A model generated the notes under the pieces. The model saw nothing but the letters and a program-made list of their open reading frames with translations, was not told where the DNA came from and made no database searches. A DNA stretch of 30,983 nt from JBGCEZ01 sp045106735 (GTDB taxonomy: Bacteria > Planctomycetota > Phycisphaerae > Phycisphaerales > SM1A02). The stretch spans positions 1 through 30,983 of the forward strand of contig JBGCEZ010000091.1 of the NCBI GenBank assembly GCA_045106735.1. Direction: 5' to 3'. This document shows positions 1-8,735 of the stretch, piece by piece. Both the position numbers and the translations under genes were made by a program. Each line of letters begins with the position of its first letter. The stretch's first letter is position 1.

Positions 1-476
1 AAGCGTGGCGGCGATGACCGACGAATGGCGAGGCGTCAAGGGCGACTCCGGGCGGTTCGGGAGCGACGTCCGACCCCGCTTCGGCGGGCGAGCCGGGGGC
101 GGTCGAGGGATGGGTTCGGACGGGCCCGCCAGGCCCCGCGGGCGGGGAGCGAGGCTGCTTTTGGGGCCAGCGGGGTTGGCATCTTATGCCGCCAGACCGG
201 CAACTCGACCGGCGTCCTTCGAGGAAAGCGATGCATCCTGACGACCCCTCCGCCGAGCCCCGAGTGTCTCCGGCTGTGGGGCGTGTCGCCCAGTTCGCGG
301 ACCGGCCGGGGGACGCCCGCCGCGGCGCCCGAAGCGGCTCTGGAAGCGACTCCCGCCCCCGCATCCCCGCCTTCCTCCGTGTCGACCCCCTCCAAACCTC
401 CCGCACCCCGTCTTCCACACACCTCAACTCCCCCGAAACCTCGGCGTCCCCCGAGACCGGCCTGCCCCCAATGCAA
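1..476. other. No supported gene
   Basis: I see no convincing gene here. Open frames exist on both strands, but their translations are dominated by Arg, Pro and Gly, with no recognisable domain, signal peptide or ribosome binding site. That is what GC-rich non-coding DNA gives by chance. The stretch lies downstream of the minus-strand metzincin gene and its hairpin. It could include a leader for a gene left of the window, which cannot be judged from here. Confidence 0.5.
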
Positions 477-510
477 CCGCCCCCCGCGTCCGAATGGACA
501 CGGGGGGCGG
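477..510 (-). terminator. Strong GC-rich hairpin downstream of the metzincin gene
   Basis: A 15-position stem (arms 477-491 and 496-510) closes on a 4-base loop. One position is a C/A mismatch in plus-strand RNA but a G-U pair in minus-strand RNA, so the helix is unbroken only in a minus-strand transcript. It starts 57 bases after the metzincin stop codon. No U-rich tract follows, so it may act as a Rho-assisted end or a 3' stability hairpin rather than a classical intrinsic terminator. Confidence 0.55.
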
Positions 511-567
511 ATTGAACTGATTCAGATGATCAACGCGGAGCGTGTACTCCACGATCTCCCTGATCGA

Positions 568-2565
568 TCACTCGCAAGGGCCCCAAGCCGACAGCACGGC
601 CAGGACGTCGCTGAATCCAACCACGCCGTCCTCATCCAGGTCCGCCGCGCACTCGCCCGGAGGGCAGTCGCCGAAGGCCGACAGGACCGAGAGCAGGTCG
701 CTGAACGCAACGATGTCATCGCCATCGATGTCACCCTGGCAGGGCGGATCGACCTCGAGTTCACCCACCCGAATTTCGTCCACGTAGAAACGGGGACTGA
801 AGCCGTCGGCATCGATCCGCATCCGGAGACGGAACTTGTTGTGGTACGCAAAGGCCGGCAGTGACACGATCAAGGGCGTGAATTCCGTGTCGTTCCCGTC
901 GCTGACCGACGTCACCAGCTCACGCCAGTTGTCGCTCGGGTCGCGGTACTCCACCACCAGCGCGTCGCCGGCGCTGGTGCCCGTCCGGGCAACCACCGCC
1001 TGGAAGAACATGCCAGACTGGCCACCAAGCAAGACCTCAGTCGAGCGAATATCGCCATCCCGCAGCAACACCGAGCCGAAGCTTCGCAGCTCCAGGCTGA
1101 ACACGCCGTTGGGCGGCGTCGGACCAGAGGACGTGACCGAGAGGTCGTTGTTGAACCAGTTCCAACGGTTCGTGTCGATCGTGCTGGAGCCCCACGACTC
1201 GACGAGCGGCGGGTTGATCGCCGGCGTCTGCGGGTCGAGACAGTTCAGTCCATTCCGGAAACTCACGATCTCATTCGTCGCCGTCGGGCCGAACACCAGG
1301 TCGGCACCGATCGTGCCGCCGCAGCCGTTGAGTTCGGCACACATGATGTGGCACGTGCCGCCGGCGCAGTGACCCGCGTTGTAGTTGTGCCCAAGCTCGT
1401 GGGCCGACAGCGAGACGCGGGCGTCAAAGAGCGTACTGAAACGCGACTCGACCAGGCCGTACGCCACGTTCTGCGGGCCACCGCAACCGCTGGCCGACAC
1501 CGCATTGCAAATCACGCTGTTGAAGGCGATGCCGATCGTGGTCCCGATCAACGGTCGCCCGGTGAAGAGGTGGGCCACATCACGCCGAATCGTGCCAACA
1601 GCACCACCGTTCCACTCGGACACGAACTCGCAGAGCAACGCTTCGGCGTTGCTCGTGGTGTACGGGTTCGCCGCGGTGCTCGTTCGCACCAACACGCCGG
1701 TGATCTCCCAGGCGATGTCAAGATCGCGCTGATAGACGTCATCCACGCCGGCCATGACATTCTCGATGTCGCCGATCGTGTTGGGCACGCTGCCGCCGTT
1801 GAGGTTGAAGAACTGCACGTCGGCGTCGATCAGGACGTCGGTACGATCGTTGATCGCGCCTTCCGGCTGCAGCTCGAAGTCGCCGCCGGCAAGGGCGTCG
1901 ATGGAGTGGTCGTGATCGTGGTCGTGCCCAGCACGCTTGGCCGAGGGCGATCCCACGGGACCCGTGACCTTGAACCCGCCCTCAATGGGCTCGGCTGGCA
2001 GCGCATTCAGATCGATGGGATCAATGCCCTGAGCGATCAGGAACGCATCGTCGACGCCGCAGCGGTAGCCGGCGTCACCCATCTCGGAGGCAACGACGAC
2101 GACGTGCTTTCGCGGATCGGCCCCGGGCTCGAATTCCGCGAGCGGGTTCACGGAGATCCAGGCCTCGTCCGGTCCGCCCTGAATCTTGCCGATGAACTGA
2201 CCGTTCATGACCGAGCCGACAACCCGTGAGTCGTCGATGCCGGCGATCTGTCCGCGCACCGTCCGCACCGGCGGGGCCGGGACGGCACGAATGCCGCTGT
2301 CATCTTGGACGAGCACCTGGAAGTCAGGCGCCCGGATCGAATACTGCTTCAGATCAAGTTCGAGCGGACCAGCCGGCATCGGCAAGATCACTCGAGCGGT
2401 CTCACCGGCGGTGACGTTGGCCAAGGGCGCGACATCGATGACCGCGTAGCGTTCAGCGTGCTTGAGACCGTCGGATCTCGAGGATGTTTGGGCGGCGGCG
2501 GGGCCAGCGAGCCCAACGCCAACGGCGAGAACCGCGGTGGCCGCGATCGCGGAGAGTCTGGACAT
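568..2565 (-). CDS. Secreted metzincin-type zinc metalloprotease with C-terminal dockerin-like repeats
   Basis: Predicted exported zinc endopeptidase of 665 residues. The chosen ATG gives a clear signal peptide (residues 1-25, ending AAA-Q), whereas the longer open frame has an implausible Arg-rich start. The catalytic motif HELGHNYNAGH at 389-399 supplies three zinc His ligands and the catalytic Glu. A Met-turn candidate (HIM, Met408) follows in a Cys-rich patch, typical of reprolysin-like M12 proteases. The metzincin consensus HExxHxxGxxH has Asn in place of Gly here. Residues 30-240 resemble a prodomain ending in a His/Asp run (HDHDHDH, 214-220). The last ~55 residues contain two Asp-rich EF-hand-like loops (DIDGDDIVAFSD and DLDEDGVVGFSD), as in planctomycete dockerin-type tails. 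Substrate is unknown. No strong Shine-Dalgarno is visible. The gene is separated by ~600 bases from the gene upstream. Confidence 0.85.
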   Translation of the reverse strand: MSRLSAIAATAVLAVGVGLAGPAAAQTSSRSDGLKHAERYAVIDVAPLANVTAGETARVILPMPAGPLELDLKQYSIRAPDFQVLVQDDSGIRAVPAPPVRTVRGQIAGIDDSRVVGSVMNGQFIGKIQGGPDEAWISVNPLAEFEPGADPRKHVVVVASEMGDAGYRCGVDDAFLIAQGIDPIDLNALPAEPIEGGFKVTGPVGSPSAKRAGHDHDHDHSIDALAGGDFELQPEGAINDRTDVLIDADVQFFNLNGGSVPNTIGDIENVMAGVDDVYQRDLDIAWEITGVLVRTSTAANPYTTSNAEALLCEFVSEWNGGAVGTIRRDVAHLFTGRPLIGTTIGIAFNSVICNAVSASGCGGPQNVAYGLVESRFSTLFDARVSLSAHELGHNYNAGHCAGGTCHIMCAELNGCGGTIGADLVFGPTATNEIVSFRNGLNCLDPQTPAINPPLVESWGSSTIDTNRWNWFNNDLSVTSSGPTPPNGVFSLELRSFGSVLLRDGDIRSTEVLLGGQSGMFFQAVVARTGTSAGDALVVEYRDPSDNWRELVTSVSDGNDTEFTPLIVSLPAFAYHNKFRLRMRIDADGFSPRFYVDEIRVGELEVDPPCQGDIDGDDIVAFSDLLSVLSAFGDCPPGECAADLDEDGVVGFSDVLAVLSAWGPCE

Positions 2566-3173
2566 GGTTCGGGGATCCGTTCTTGGGGATCGGCGCCGAC
2601 AAGCTTCCGGGGTAGGAGGCCGCGTGGTCAGGCATGAACGCAGCGGACGGCCGAGGCCATCGCGTCGCATCCGAGGCAGACCCCGCGACGGGATATGGGA
2701 CCTGCATCCGCGCGCGGCGCCGAGCACGCGGTTGCAAAGCGAGGGTCCAACTCTGATTGTGGCCGATCCTCGGACGACGGCAACCACCATCCGCCGGGAT
2801 TGGCACCGGACGAAGCGATTCGGACGTCATTGCGCCCGCCCAGAGCGCGTTTCGTCATGTTCGACGATTGGGATTCGCCGACTCTGGCAAGCTGGGCAAG
2901 GACGTGTACCGCCGGGGCATTTTCGCGCACGGCGCCGGTTGCGGGATCCAACGTGTCACGGGAGCCAGGGCGCGGCATGACGCAGGGCGGCAGGAACGGC
3001 CCCCGGTGGAGCTGGCCGCCGGCGGGAGAGAGCCACGCCGCGGGACGGGGGCAATGGCGGCGCGTCACCGGGCCGGCGGCGCGACGCACGCGTCCCGGAC
3101 CGACAGCAACGCAGTGCATGCATGAATGAATGAGCGAGCGGCAACGAGCGGACCGCGTCCCCCCGCCACGCCA
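2566..3173. other. 608-base gap, no supported gene
   Basis: This gap lies between the stop of the DUF5808-type gene and the start of the metzincin, both on the minus strand, so it should hold the metzincin promoter. I could not pick convincing -35/-10 boxes. Open frames on both strands give Arg/Pro/Gly-rich, domain-free translations. A small simple-repeat patch (overlapping gcat and gaat tetramers) sits near 3114-3133. No hairpin with a U tract was seen. Confidence 0.5.
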
Positions 3174-3671
3174 TCACCCCGAGCGAAGCCGTTCGGCCAA
3201 CGCCAGACTGAGGAAGACGCCGCCGAGGCTGGCCGCGACTCCGGCCACCATGGCCTTGGGATGCCCACCAAAGACCAACATGGCCAGCAAAACTGGGCAT
3301 GACGTCAATGCAAGCATGGCCCCGAGCACGCACGTCGCACGAATCGGATATGAGAAATTGACCGTCCAGCCGCTTCCGACCTGCTGCGGAACAAACAGCC
3401 GCGGATCCTGTGGCGAGCGATACATCCCACCGACCCAGTTGCCCTGATCGAGCCACGGGTCGTCAACGAGCACCGGATCGCTCGCCGATCGATCGGGGTT
3501 CGGGGACGGATCGGCTTGGACTGGCGGGGGCGGGACCGGCATGGGCGAAACCGGCGGCATCGAATCCGACGACCGTGCCTCCGGCGCTCTTGGGAGCGAC
3601 GCAGACGCAGACTTCGTCGGATGCCCAGGCATGCCCGAGTCGCCGGCCGAGTCGCCGGCCGAGAGCGTCAC
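3174..3671 (-). CDS. DUF5808-type small membrane protein, coupled to nusG
   Basis: Protein of 165 residues. The first ~75 are low-complexity and Ser/Pro-rich. Residues 89-109 then carry the motif DPRLFVPQ-x-GSGWTVNF, which matches what I recall of the DUF5808 family signature (D-x-R-L-F-V-P ... G-W-T-x-N). Two hydrophobic segments follow (about 112-134 and 138-160), suggesting a small integral membrane protein. The start is GTG and shares one base with the nusG stop codon (TAGTG), which implies translational coupling to nusG. ATG codons at residues 14 and 38 are alternative starts. The peptide GDSAGDS near the N-terminus is encoded by a tandem 12-bp repeat. Molecular function is unknown. Confidence 0.7.
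   Translation of the reverse strand: MTLSAGDSAGDSGMPGHPTKSASASLPRAPEARSSDSMPPVSPMPVPPPPVQADPSPNPDRSASDPVLVDDPWLDQGNWVGGMYRSPQDPRLFVPQQVGSGWTVNFSYPIRATCVLGAMLALTSCPVLLAMLVFGGHPKAMVAGVAASLGGVFLSLALAERLRSG
3637..3663. repeat. 12-bp tandem repeat (two copies plus), unit gagtcgccggcc
   Basis: Two perfect copies of gagtcgccggcc, followed by a partial third, at the 5' end of the DUF5808-type gene. They encode GDSAGDS on the minus strand. The identical unit recurs near 16120 inside an unrelated hydrolase gene and encodes the same peptide there. Confidence 0.85.
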
Positions 3672-4387
3672 TACTCCTCGACCTTGGCGATTTGCCAGTA
3701 CTCCAGCTCGACCGGGGCCTGACGGCCGAAGATCGTGACGAGCACGCGGACCTTGCCCTTCTCGGGCATGACCTCGTCGACGGTGCCTTCGTGGTTCTCG
3801 AAGGGACCCGCGTTGATGGTCACGTTGTCGCCTGGCTCGAACTCCATCTTCACTTCCGGGCTTTCTTCCGGGAGCTTGGAGTCAGCGAGCATCTTCTCGA
3901 CTTCGGGCGGGCTCATCGGCGTCGGACGGCCGGCGGTGCCGACAAAGTCGCCGACGCCGGTGGTCTCCTTGATGAGGAAGAACACGTCCTGCGGGATGCG
4001 TCCGTCGTCTTCAAGCTTCATCTCAACGAAGACGTAGCCGGGGTACAGCTTCGTCTCGGTGATGCGAGCCTTGCCGCCCTTGAGCGTCTTGGTCTTTTCC
4101 GTCGGCACCATGATGCGGCCGACGCGATCCTCCAGCGCCTCGATCTGAACCTTCCGCAGGAGCGTCTCGCGAACCGAGTTCTCCTTGTTCGTGGCCACGC
4201 GGAGCACGAACCAGTTCATGCCGCCGCGGTAGGCCGGCAGATCGGTCGCCGGGTCGAAGCTTGCGTCCACCGGGTCCTGACCACCGGCCGCGGGGGCCTC
4301 CGCGCCACCAGCAGCGTGGGCGTGGCCTTCATCCTCGGGGTTCGTTCCGGTCTCGGGGGTCGTGTCGGACACCTTGGTCTCGCTCAT
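3671..4387 (-). CDS. nusG: Transcription termination/antitermination factor NusG
   Basis: NusG binds RNA polymerase through its N-terminal NGN domain and contacts Rho or ribosomal protein S10 through its C-terminal KOW domain. The 238-residue product has an acidic, low-complexity N-terminal extension (~1-50). The NGN domain starts at NWFVLRVATNKE and includes the typical LYPGYVFVEM segment. The KOW domain has the signature FEPGDNVTI-x-GPFENHEGTV and ends at the C-terminus. A GGAG Shine-Dalgarno lies 6 bases before the ATG. It follows secE by 105 bases, the classic pairing, and its TAG stop overlaps the GTG of the next gene. It lies in the same window as rho, a functional partner, though in a separate transcription unit. 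Confidence 0.96.
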   Translation of the reverse strand: MSETKVSDTTPETGTNPEDEGHAHAAGGAEAPAAGGQDPVDASFDPATDLPAYRGGMNWFVLRVATNKENSVRETLLRKVQIEALEDRVGRIMVPTEKTKTLKGGKARITETKLYPGYVFVEMKLEDDGRIPQDVFFLIKETTGVGDFVGTAGRPTPMSPPEVEKMLADSKLPEESPEVKMEFEPGDNVTINAGPFENHEGTVDEVMPEKGKVRVLVTIFGRQAPVELEYWQIAKVEE

Positions 4388-4492
4388 CGTCTGCTCCGCG
4401 GCGGGTCTTGGGTGACGGCCTCGAGTTCGTGGCTGGCGGCTCGCAGGAGCGATCGCGACACGATTGTCGAGGCGGCGGGGTCAGCGTTGGGG

Positions 4493-4906
4493 TCAGCCGG
4501 CGCCTTGCAGCACGCCGATGGCTCGGAAGAAGAGCTGGAACAAGAAGTCCCAGAGGAACAGGAATGCGGCGATGAAGACCGCCAGGGCGATCACCACCCA
4601 GGTTGATCCGATGATCTCGCGGCGGGTCGACCAGTTGACCTTCTTCATCTCTGCTTCACAGGCGATGAGGAAATCGACGCTGCCGGGCTTCCGGCCGATC
4701 AGCCAGAAACCGACGATCGCGAAGATCGAAATCATGAGGACGGCGCCGGACATCTGGACGTACTCGGAACGCATGGTTCCGACTTCAACGCCCTTGAGCT
4801 GATCCCACATCCAGCGGCCACCGAGAAGGGCAATCGTGCCCAAGGCGATCGCGGAGCAGAGTCGGACGTAGTAGCCCTGACCCTTCTTGTAGAGGCCTGC
4901 TTGCAT
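4493..4906 (-). CDS. secE: Preprotein translocase subunit SecE
   Basis: Essential small subunit of the SecYEG channel. The ATG chosen gives 137 residues; the longer open frame has an implausible Arg/Pro-rich start. Three hydrophobic segments are visible (about 14-33, 53-70 and 100-125), so this is a long, three-helix SecE like that of E. coli rather than the minimal one-helix type. The conserved cytoplasmic motif before the last helix reads EMKKVNWSTRREI. The usual consensus is KVxWPxRxE, so Pro is replaced by Ser here. Position between tRNA-Trp and nusG is diagnostic. The ribosome binding site is weak (GGTGG). Confidence 0.94.
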   Translation of the reverse strand: MQAGLYKKGQGYYVRLCSAIALGTIALLGGRWMWDQLKGVEVGTMRSEYVQMSGAVLMISIFAIVGFWLIGRKPGSVDFLIACEAEMKKVNWSTRREIIGSTWVVIALAVFIAAFLFLWDFLFQLFFRAIGVLQGAG

Positions 4907-5015
4907 GGATCCACCGAGCGGCCGGGCCGCGTGAGGCGCTGGCGTCCAGAAGACGGAGCCACCACCGGGTGCGGGGGGTCGCCGGTCTGGCCATGACCAT
5001 ACGGTCGGCCTCGTG

Positions 5016-5057
5016 ACCCCCGAAGGGAGTTGATGAGGATCGAATCGAACCCTCACC
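5016..5057 (-). other. Two adjacent RNA hairpins between tRNA-Trp and secE
   Basis: Hairpin A (5032-5057) has 10 bp closing a 6-base loop, with three G-U or U-G pairs that exist only in minus-strand RNA. Hairpin B (5016-5030) has 6 bp with a UUC loop (ACUCCC/GGGGGU). They lie in the ~200-base spacer downstream of tRNA-Trp and upstream of secE. No U tract follows, so a simple terminator is unlikely. A role in tRNA 3' processing or in setting secE expression is possible but unproven. Confidence 0.5.
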
Positions 5058-5104
5058 GGTGTCCCGGAGCTTCCACCGTGGCGGAACGCCGGGAATCTCG
5101 GAAA

Positions 5105-5177
<73 letters not shown>

Positions 5178-5229
5178 TGCGAGCGCTTCGTGGCCCAGGA
5201 CAGCCGTGCGGCCGACCCGGACCCGCGAA

Positions 5230-5409
5230 TCACTTTCGCTTGATCTTGTGCAGCGTGTGCTTGCGAAGGCGGGGGCTGTACTTCTTCATGCCCTCCTTGA
5301 CCTTCTCAGAGATGCCGCCCTTGACGCGAATGCTCGTGCGGTAGTTGAGGTCGCCGCACTCCGTGCACTGGAGCCAGACGTGCTCGCGATCAGCTGCCTT
5401 CTTGGCCAT
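5230..5409 (-). CDS. rpmG: Large subunit ribosomal protein bL33
   Basis: A 59-residue protein of the large ribosomal subunit. It begins MAKKAADREHVWLQCTECGD, with the N-terminal CxxC knuckle (C15, C18), and ends in the basic RKHTLHKIKRK tail typical of bL33. In zinc-binding bL33 the segment KKYCPxCxKHTLHK carries a second CxxC. Here it reads KKYSPRLRKHTLHK, so both Cys are lost and only half the zinc ribbon remains. An AGAGGG sequence about 10 bases before the ATG is a plausible ribosome binding site. It lies between tuf and tRNA-Trp, a common position for rpmG. Confidence 0.93.
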   Translation of the reverse strand: MAKKAADREHVWLQCTECGDLNYRTSIRVKGGISEKVKEGMKKYSPRLRKHTLHKIKRK

Positions 5410-5467
5410 GGGACACGCCCTCTCGCGTGGTTGGGCCGCTTCAACTTCAATCGCAACCCGGCGGAAG

Positions 5468-5570
5468 CGGTCGCCGGGGAGGGGCGGGATCGAAGTCCCG
5501 CGGGGGAAAGCTGGCGACCGGCCGTTGAGCCGGCCGCCAGTGATTCAGCAAACGGGGAACGGATCCCCGT
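5468..5570 (-). promoter_or_regulatory. Structured tuf-rpmG intergenic RNA with mutually exclusive pairings
   Basis: Three elements are visible. (1) 5552-5570: a 6-bp hairpin, acgggg/ccccgt, just after the tuf stop. (2) 5511-5540: a 12-bp stem, continuous in minus-strand RNA because one A/C mismatch on the plus strand becomes G-U, followed by only a short CUUUC. (3) 5468-5520: an 8-bp helix (cggtcgcc 5468-5475 with ggcgaccg 5513-5520) enclosing a 6-bp hairpin (5484-5501). Element 3 uses bases 5513-5520, which also form an arm of element 2, so the two cannot coexist. This geometry resembles an attenuator or a partial terminator that would let rpmG be made at a lower level than tuf. Confidence 0.5.
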
Positions 5571-5574
5571 CGAA

Positions 5575-6774
<1,200 letters not shown>

Positions 6775-6918
6775 GTCTCGTCAACTCCTGCCGATGCGCG
6801 TCGGTGCGATGTGCCGTGGTGGGCCACAAGGGCGCCGGCCACTTCGGAAAATGTGCCCAACCGCGAACCTCTCGCGGCCGGAACGATCTGAGCCCGCATC
6901 GCACTTGGCGGCGGGGAA

Positions 6919-6990
6919 AGCCACCGACGGGACTTGAACCCGTGACCTCACCCTTACCAAGGGTGTGCTCTACCACTGAGCTACGGTGGC
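6919..6990 (-). tRNA. tRNA-Thr (anticodon GGT)
   Basis: A 72-base cloverleaf folds on the minus strand. The acceptor is GCCACCG/CGGTGGC, the D-arm GCTC...GAGC, the anticodon stem CACCC/GGGTG with loop TTGGTAA, and the T-arm ACGGG-TTCAAGT-CCCGT. The discriminator is U and CCA is not encoded. tRNA-Thr directly upstream of tuf is a widely conserved arrangement, and the two are probably cotranscribed. Confidence 0.97.
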
Positions 6991-7033
6991 GCGGTGCCTC
7001 AATACTGGACCCCCAAAGCGGAGGTCCGGGCCG

Positions 7034-7072
7034 GATCGCGGCCGATCAAGATGATCGGTTGGTCCCGCGATC
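7034..7072 (-). other. Long bulged hairpin upstream of tRNA-Thr
   Basis: An 8-bp outer stem (gatcgcgg 7034-7041 with ccgcgatc 7065-7072) is stacked on a 7-bp inner stem (ccgatca 7042-7048 with tgatcgg 7052-7058) closed by a 3-base loop. A 6-base bulge sits at 7059-7064. It lies between the prepilin terminator and tRNA-Thr, about 44 bases upstream of the tRNA. As DNA it could be part of the promoter region of the tRNA-Thr/tuf operon; as RNA, a 5' leader structure. No function is established. Confidence 0.4.
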
Positions 7073-7078
7073 AGACCG

Positions 7079-7107
7079 AAGAAAAACGCCCCGCGGTCCG
7101 CGGAGCG
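7079..7107 (-). terminator. Intrinsic (Rho-independent) terminator of the prepilin gene
   Basis: In minus-strand RNA a 9-bp stem (CGCUCCGCG / CGCGGGGCG, one U-G pair) closes on loop GAC and is followed directly by UUUUUCUU. This is the best canonical terminator in the window. It lies about 205 bases after the stop codon of the prepilin-like gene and about 90 bases before tRNA-Thr, so it insulates the tuf operon from upstream transcription. Confidence 0.85.
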
Positions 7108-7313
7108 AGTGGACATGGTAGCCGTCCGAAATTCCGCTGCAAGGGGGTGGGGACGGACGGTGCACGAATCAACGCATCGACCAGCCCTGAACGCCGCCGG
7201 AAGCGGGCTCGAGGCCCAAATCAACGGGTGGCCCGGGGGCACGAATGGGCGCATGGCGTGCGCGATCCTGCCCCGCAACCGGAGGGCGACGCCTCCGACC
7301 CGACCGGTGCCCC

Positions 7314-8354
7314 TTAAGGACCAGGGCCAGGGCCCGAACCGAATCCACCGCCACCGGGGGCGGCCGGGAGCTGGGCGGTCCGATCGGCCAACTTGCGAAC
7401 GCGGACCCGGCGACCGGCCCCATTGCCACTTTCGAGGCGATCAAGGGTCTGCCAGTCCGAGACGGTGGCGAAGCTGCCATCCATGAAGAGCACCGCGGCC
7501 GAACCGCCGTAGCGGAAGTCGACGTGGGTGTCCGCCTGCGGCTCGCCGTCGACCAGTTCGAAGGCCTCGGGCTCATCCGGGATGAGCTCACCCCAGGCCG
7601 AGTCGATCAGGTACATCGAGTTGGACGGCTCGCGGATCTGGGGGTTGGTCCAGTAGCCGAACTTGGTCCGCGGATCGGGATCACGCGCCGCGTCAAAGAA
7701 GGCGTTGCCAGCGAAGTAGCCGGGGAGATCAATCTCAGTCGCCCCCCCGCCGGCGGCGTTCTTGGCGAACTGGTAGGCCCAACCGTCCGGATTGGGCGTC
7801 TGGGCGTTTCGGGTGTTCGGCTCGGCTGATCGCAGCGGGTTGTCGTCAAAGGGCGAGAAGCCGATGACCTCGGCCACGCCCTCGTGGAAGAACTTGTCCG
7901 GGGAGTCCGTGAGGTACGCACTGGCGGACCGGCCGTTGCTGGCCACGATGTCGGACCCGCCGGCGTCCACAACCGGCACCTGCAGCAACTCGTTCTCGGC
8001 CCAGATGATGTCGGCCCAGGTCCCGGTGAACGCCATGCCTTCACCCACGCCGCCGCCACCACCGTTGCGGACGCCGCCCTGGAAGCTGGCCCCCGAGTTG
8101 TCGAAGTACGTCGGCAGGACGTAGTCCTTGTTCCGGGCCGAGTAGTCGGCCATGTACGTCGCGATTTGCCGCAAGCGCGTCACGGACTTGGTCTCACGCC
8201 CGGCGGCCAGCGCCCCGCTCAAAGCGGGAAACAGCAAGCCCAGCAGCACGGCCAAGACGAAGACCACCACGAGAATCTCGATGATGGTGAACCCCCGGCG
8301 GAGCGTCGGGGCGGAGCGGGCCGCGAACGGGGCGTCGGCGTGGATGCAGGACAT
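7314..8354 (-). CDS. Prepilin-type N-terminal cleavage/methylation protein (type II secretion pseudopilin-like)
   Basis: A 346-residue secreted or pilus-like protein. After a 20-residue basic leader comes the type IV prepilin signature RRGFTIIEILVVVFVLAVLL, with prepilin peptidase cleavage expected after the Gly and Glu at mature position 5. Near the C-terminus VDFRYGGSAAVLFMDGSFAT resembles the H-X9-DG region seen in the many pseudopilin-like proteins of planctomycetes. The extreme C-terminus is Gly/Pro-rich (GGGGFGSGPGPGP). A GGGAG Shine-Dalgarno lies 8 bases before the ATG. No other pilus or secretion genes adjoin it, consistent with the dispersed paralogues typical of this phylum. Substrate or assembly role is unknown. 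Confidence 0.88.
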   Translation of the reverse strand: MSCIHADAPFAARSAPTLRRGFTIIEILVVVFVLAVLLGLLFPALSGALAAGRETKSVTRLRQIATYMADYSARNKDYVLPTYFDNSGASFQGGVRNGGGGGVGEGMAFTGTWADIIWAENELLQVPVVDAGGSDIVASNGRSASAYLTDSPDKFFHEGVAEVIGFSPFDDNPLRSAEPNTRNAQTPNPDGWAYQFAKNAAGGGATEIDLPGYFAGNAFFDAARDPDPRTKFGYWTNPQIREPSNSMYLIDSAWGELIPDEPEAFELVDGEPQADTHVDFRYGGSAAVLFMDGSFATVSDWQTLDRLESGNGAGRRVRVRKLADRTAQLPAAPGGGGFGSGPGPGP

Positions 8355-8735
8355 GAAGCAATCTCCCGGGGCGGTTCATGGCCCCGAAGCTGGTACGCGG
8401 AAGGCGAGCGACCGGATCCCCCGGACGGTGGACGGAGGCGATCAACCCTTCAGATCGTCGCCCGAGCCGGGCCGCCGAACCATAGCGAAGCGGGGCCAGA
8501 CCTTCGGGAATTACGCGATGCCGACCGCATCACGCCGGCCCTGGGAGCATCAGAGGCCGACAATCGCGAACGGATCACGAACATGCCGGGGGGCGAATCT
8601 GAAGCCAAACCCGAAGCCAGATCCCAAGCCAAACCCCAAGCCAGATCGGAGGACGAATCACGAGGGCGCATCGGGCAGCGAATCCGGGGCGATTCATGAT
8701 CGCCCGAGAGACGAACCCACGCCGTGCGGCCAGCC
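8355..8735. other. 381-base gap between rho and the prepilin gene
   Basis: No gene is supported here. The stretch follows the rho stop and precedes the prepilin start on the minus strand, so it should contain the prepilin promoter near 8370-8430, though I see no clear boxes. It contains a 12-bp tandem repeat (8601-8648). No hairpin with a U tract was found after rho. Confidence 0.5.
8601..8648. repeat. 12-bp tandem repeat, four degenerate copies (24-bp higher-order unit x2)
   Basis: The copies read gaagccaaaccc, gaagccagatcc, caagccaaaccc and caagccagatcg. The alternation of 'aaaccc' and 'agatc' endings gives a 24-bp higher-order unit present twice. It lies in the spacer downstream of rho. 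A plus-strand reading gives a Lys/Pro/Asn string with no gene context, so I treat it as non-coding. Confidence 0.8.

Noticed and set aside
25..864. Plus-strand open frame at the left edge
   Set aside because: Its 3' part is antisense to the metzincin dockerin tail and the rest is Arg/Pro-rich with no domain; GC-rich DNA gives such frames by chance.
5032..5057. Possible extra tRNA next to tRNA-Trp
   Set aside because: Only a T-arm-like hairpin is present, with 10 bp and no acceptor, D-arm or anticodon arm around it.
8601..8648. Possible CRISPR array from regularly repeated units
   Set aside because: Units are contiguous 12-mers with no spacers, and no cas genes are present; the same applies to the other arrays in the window.
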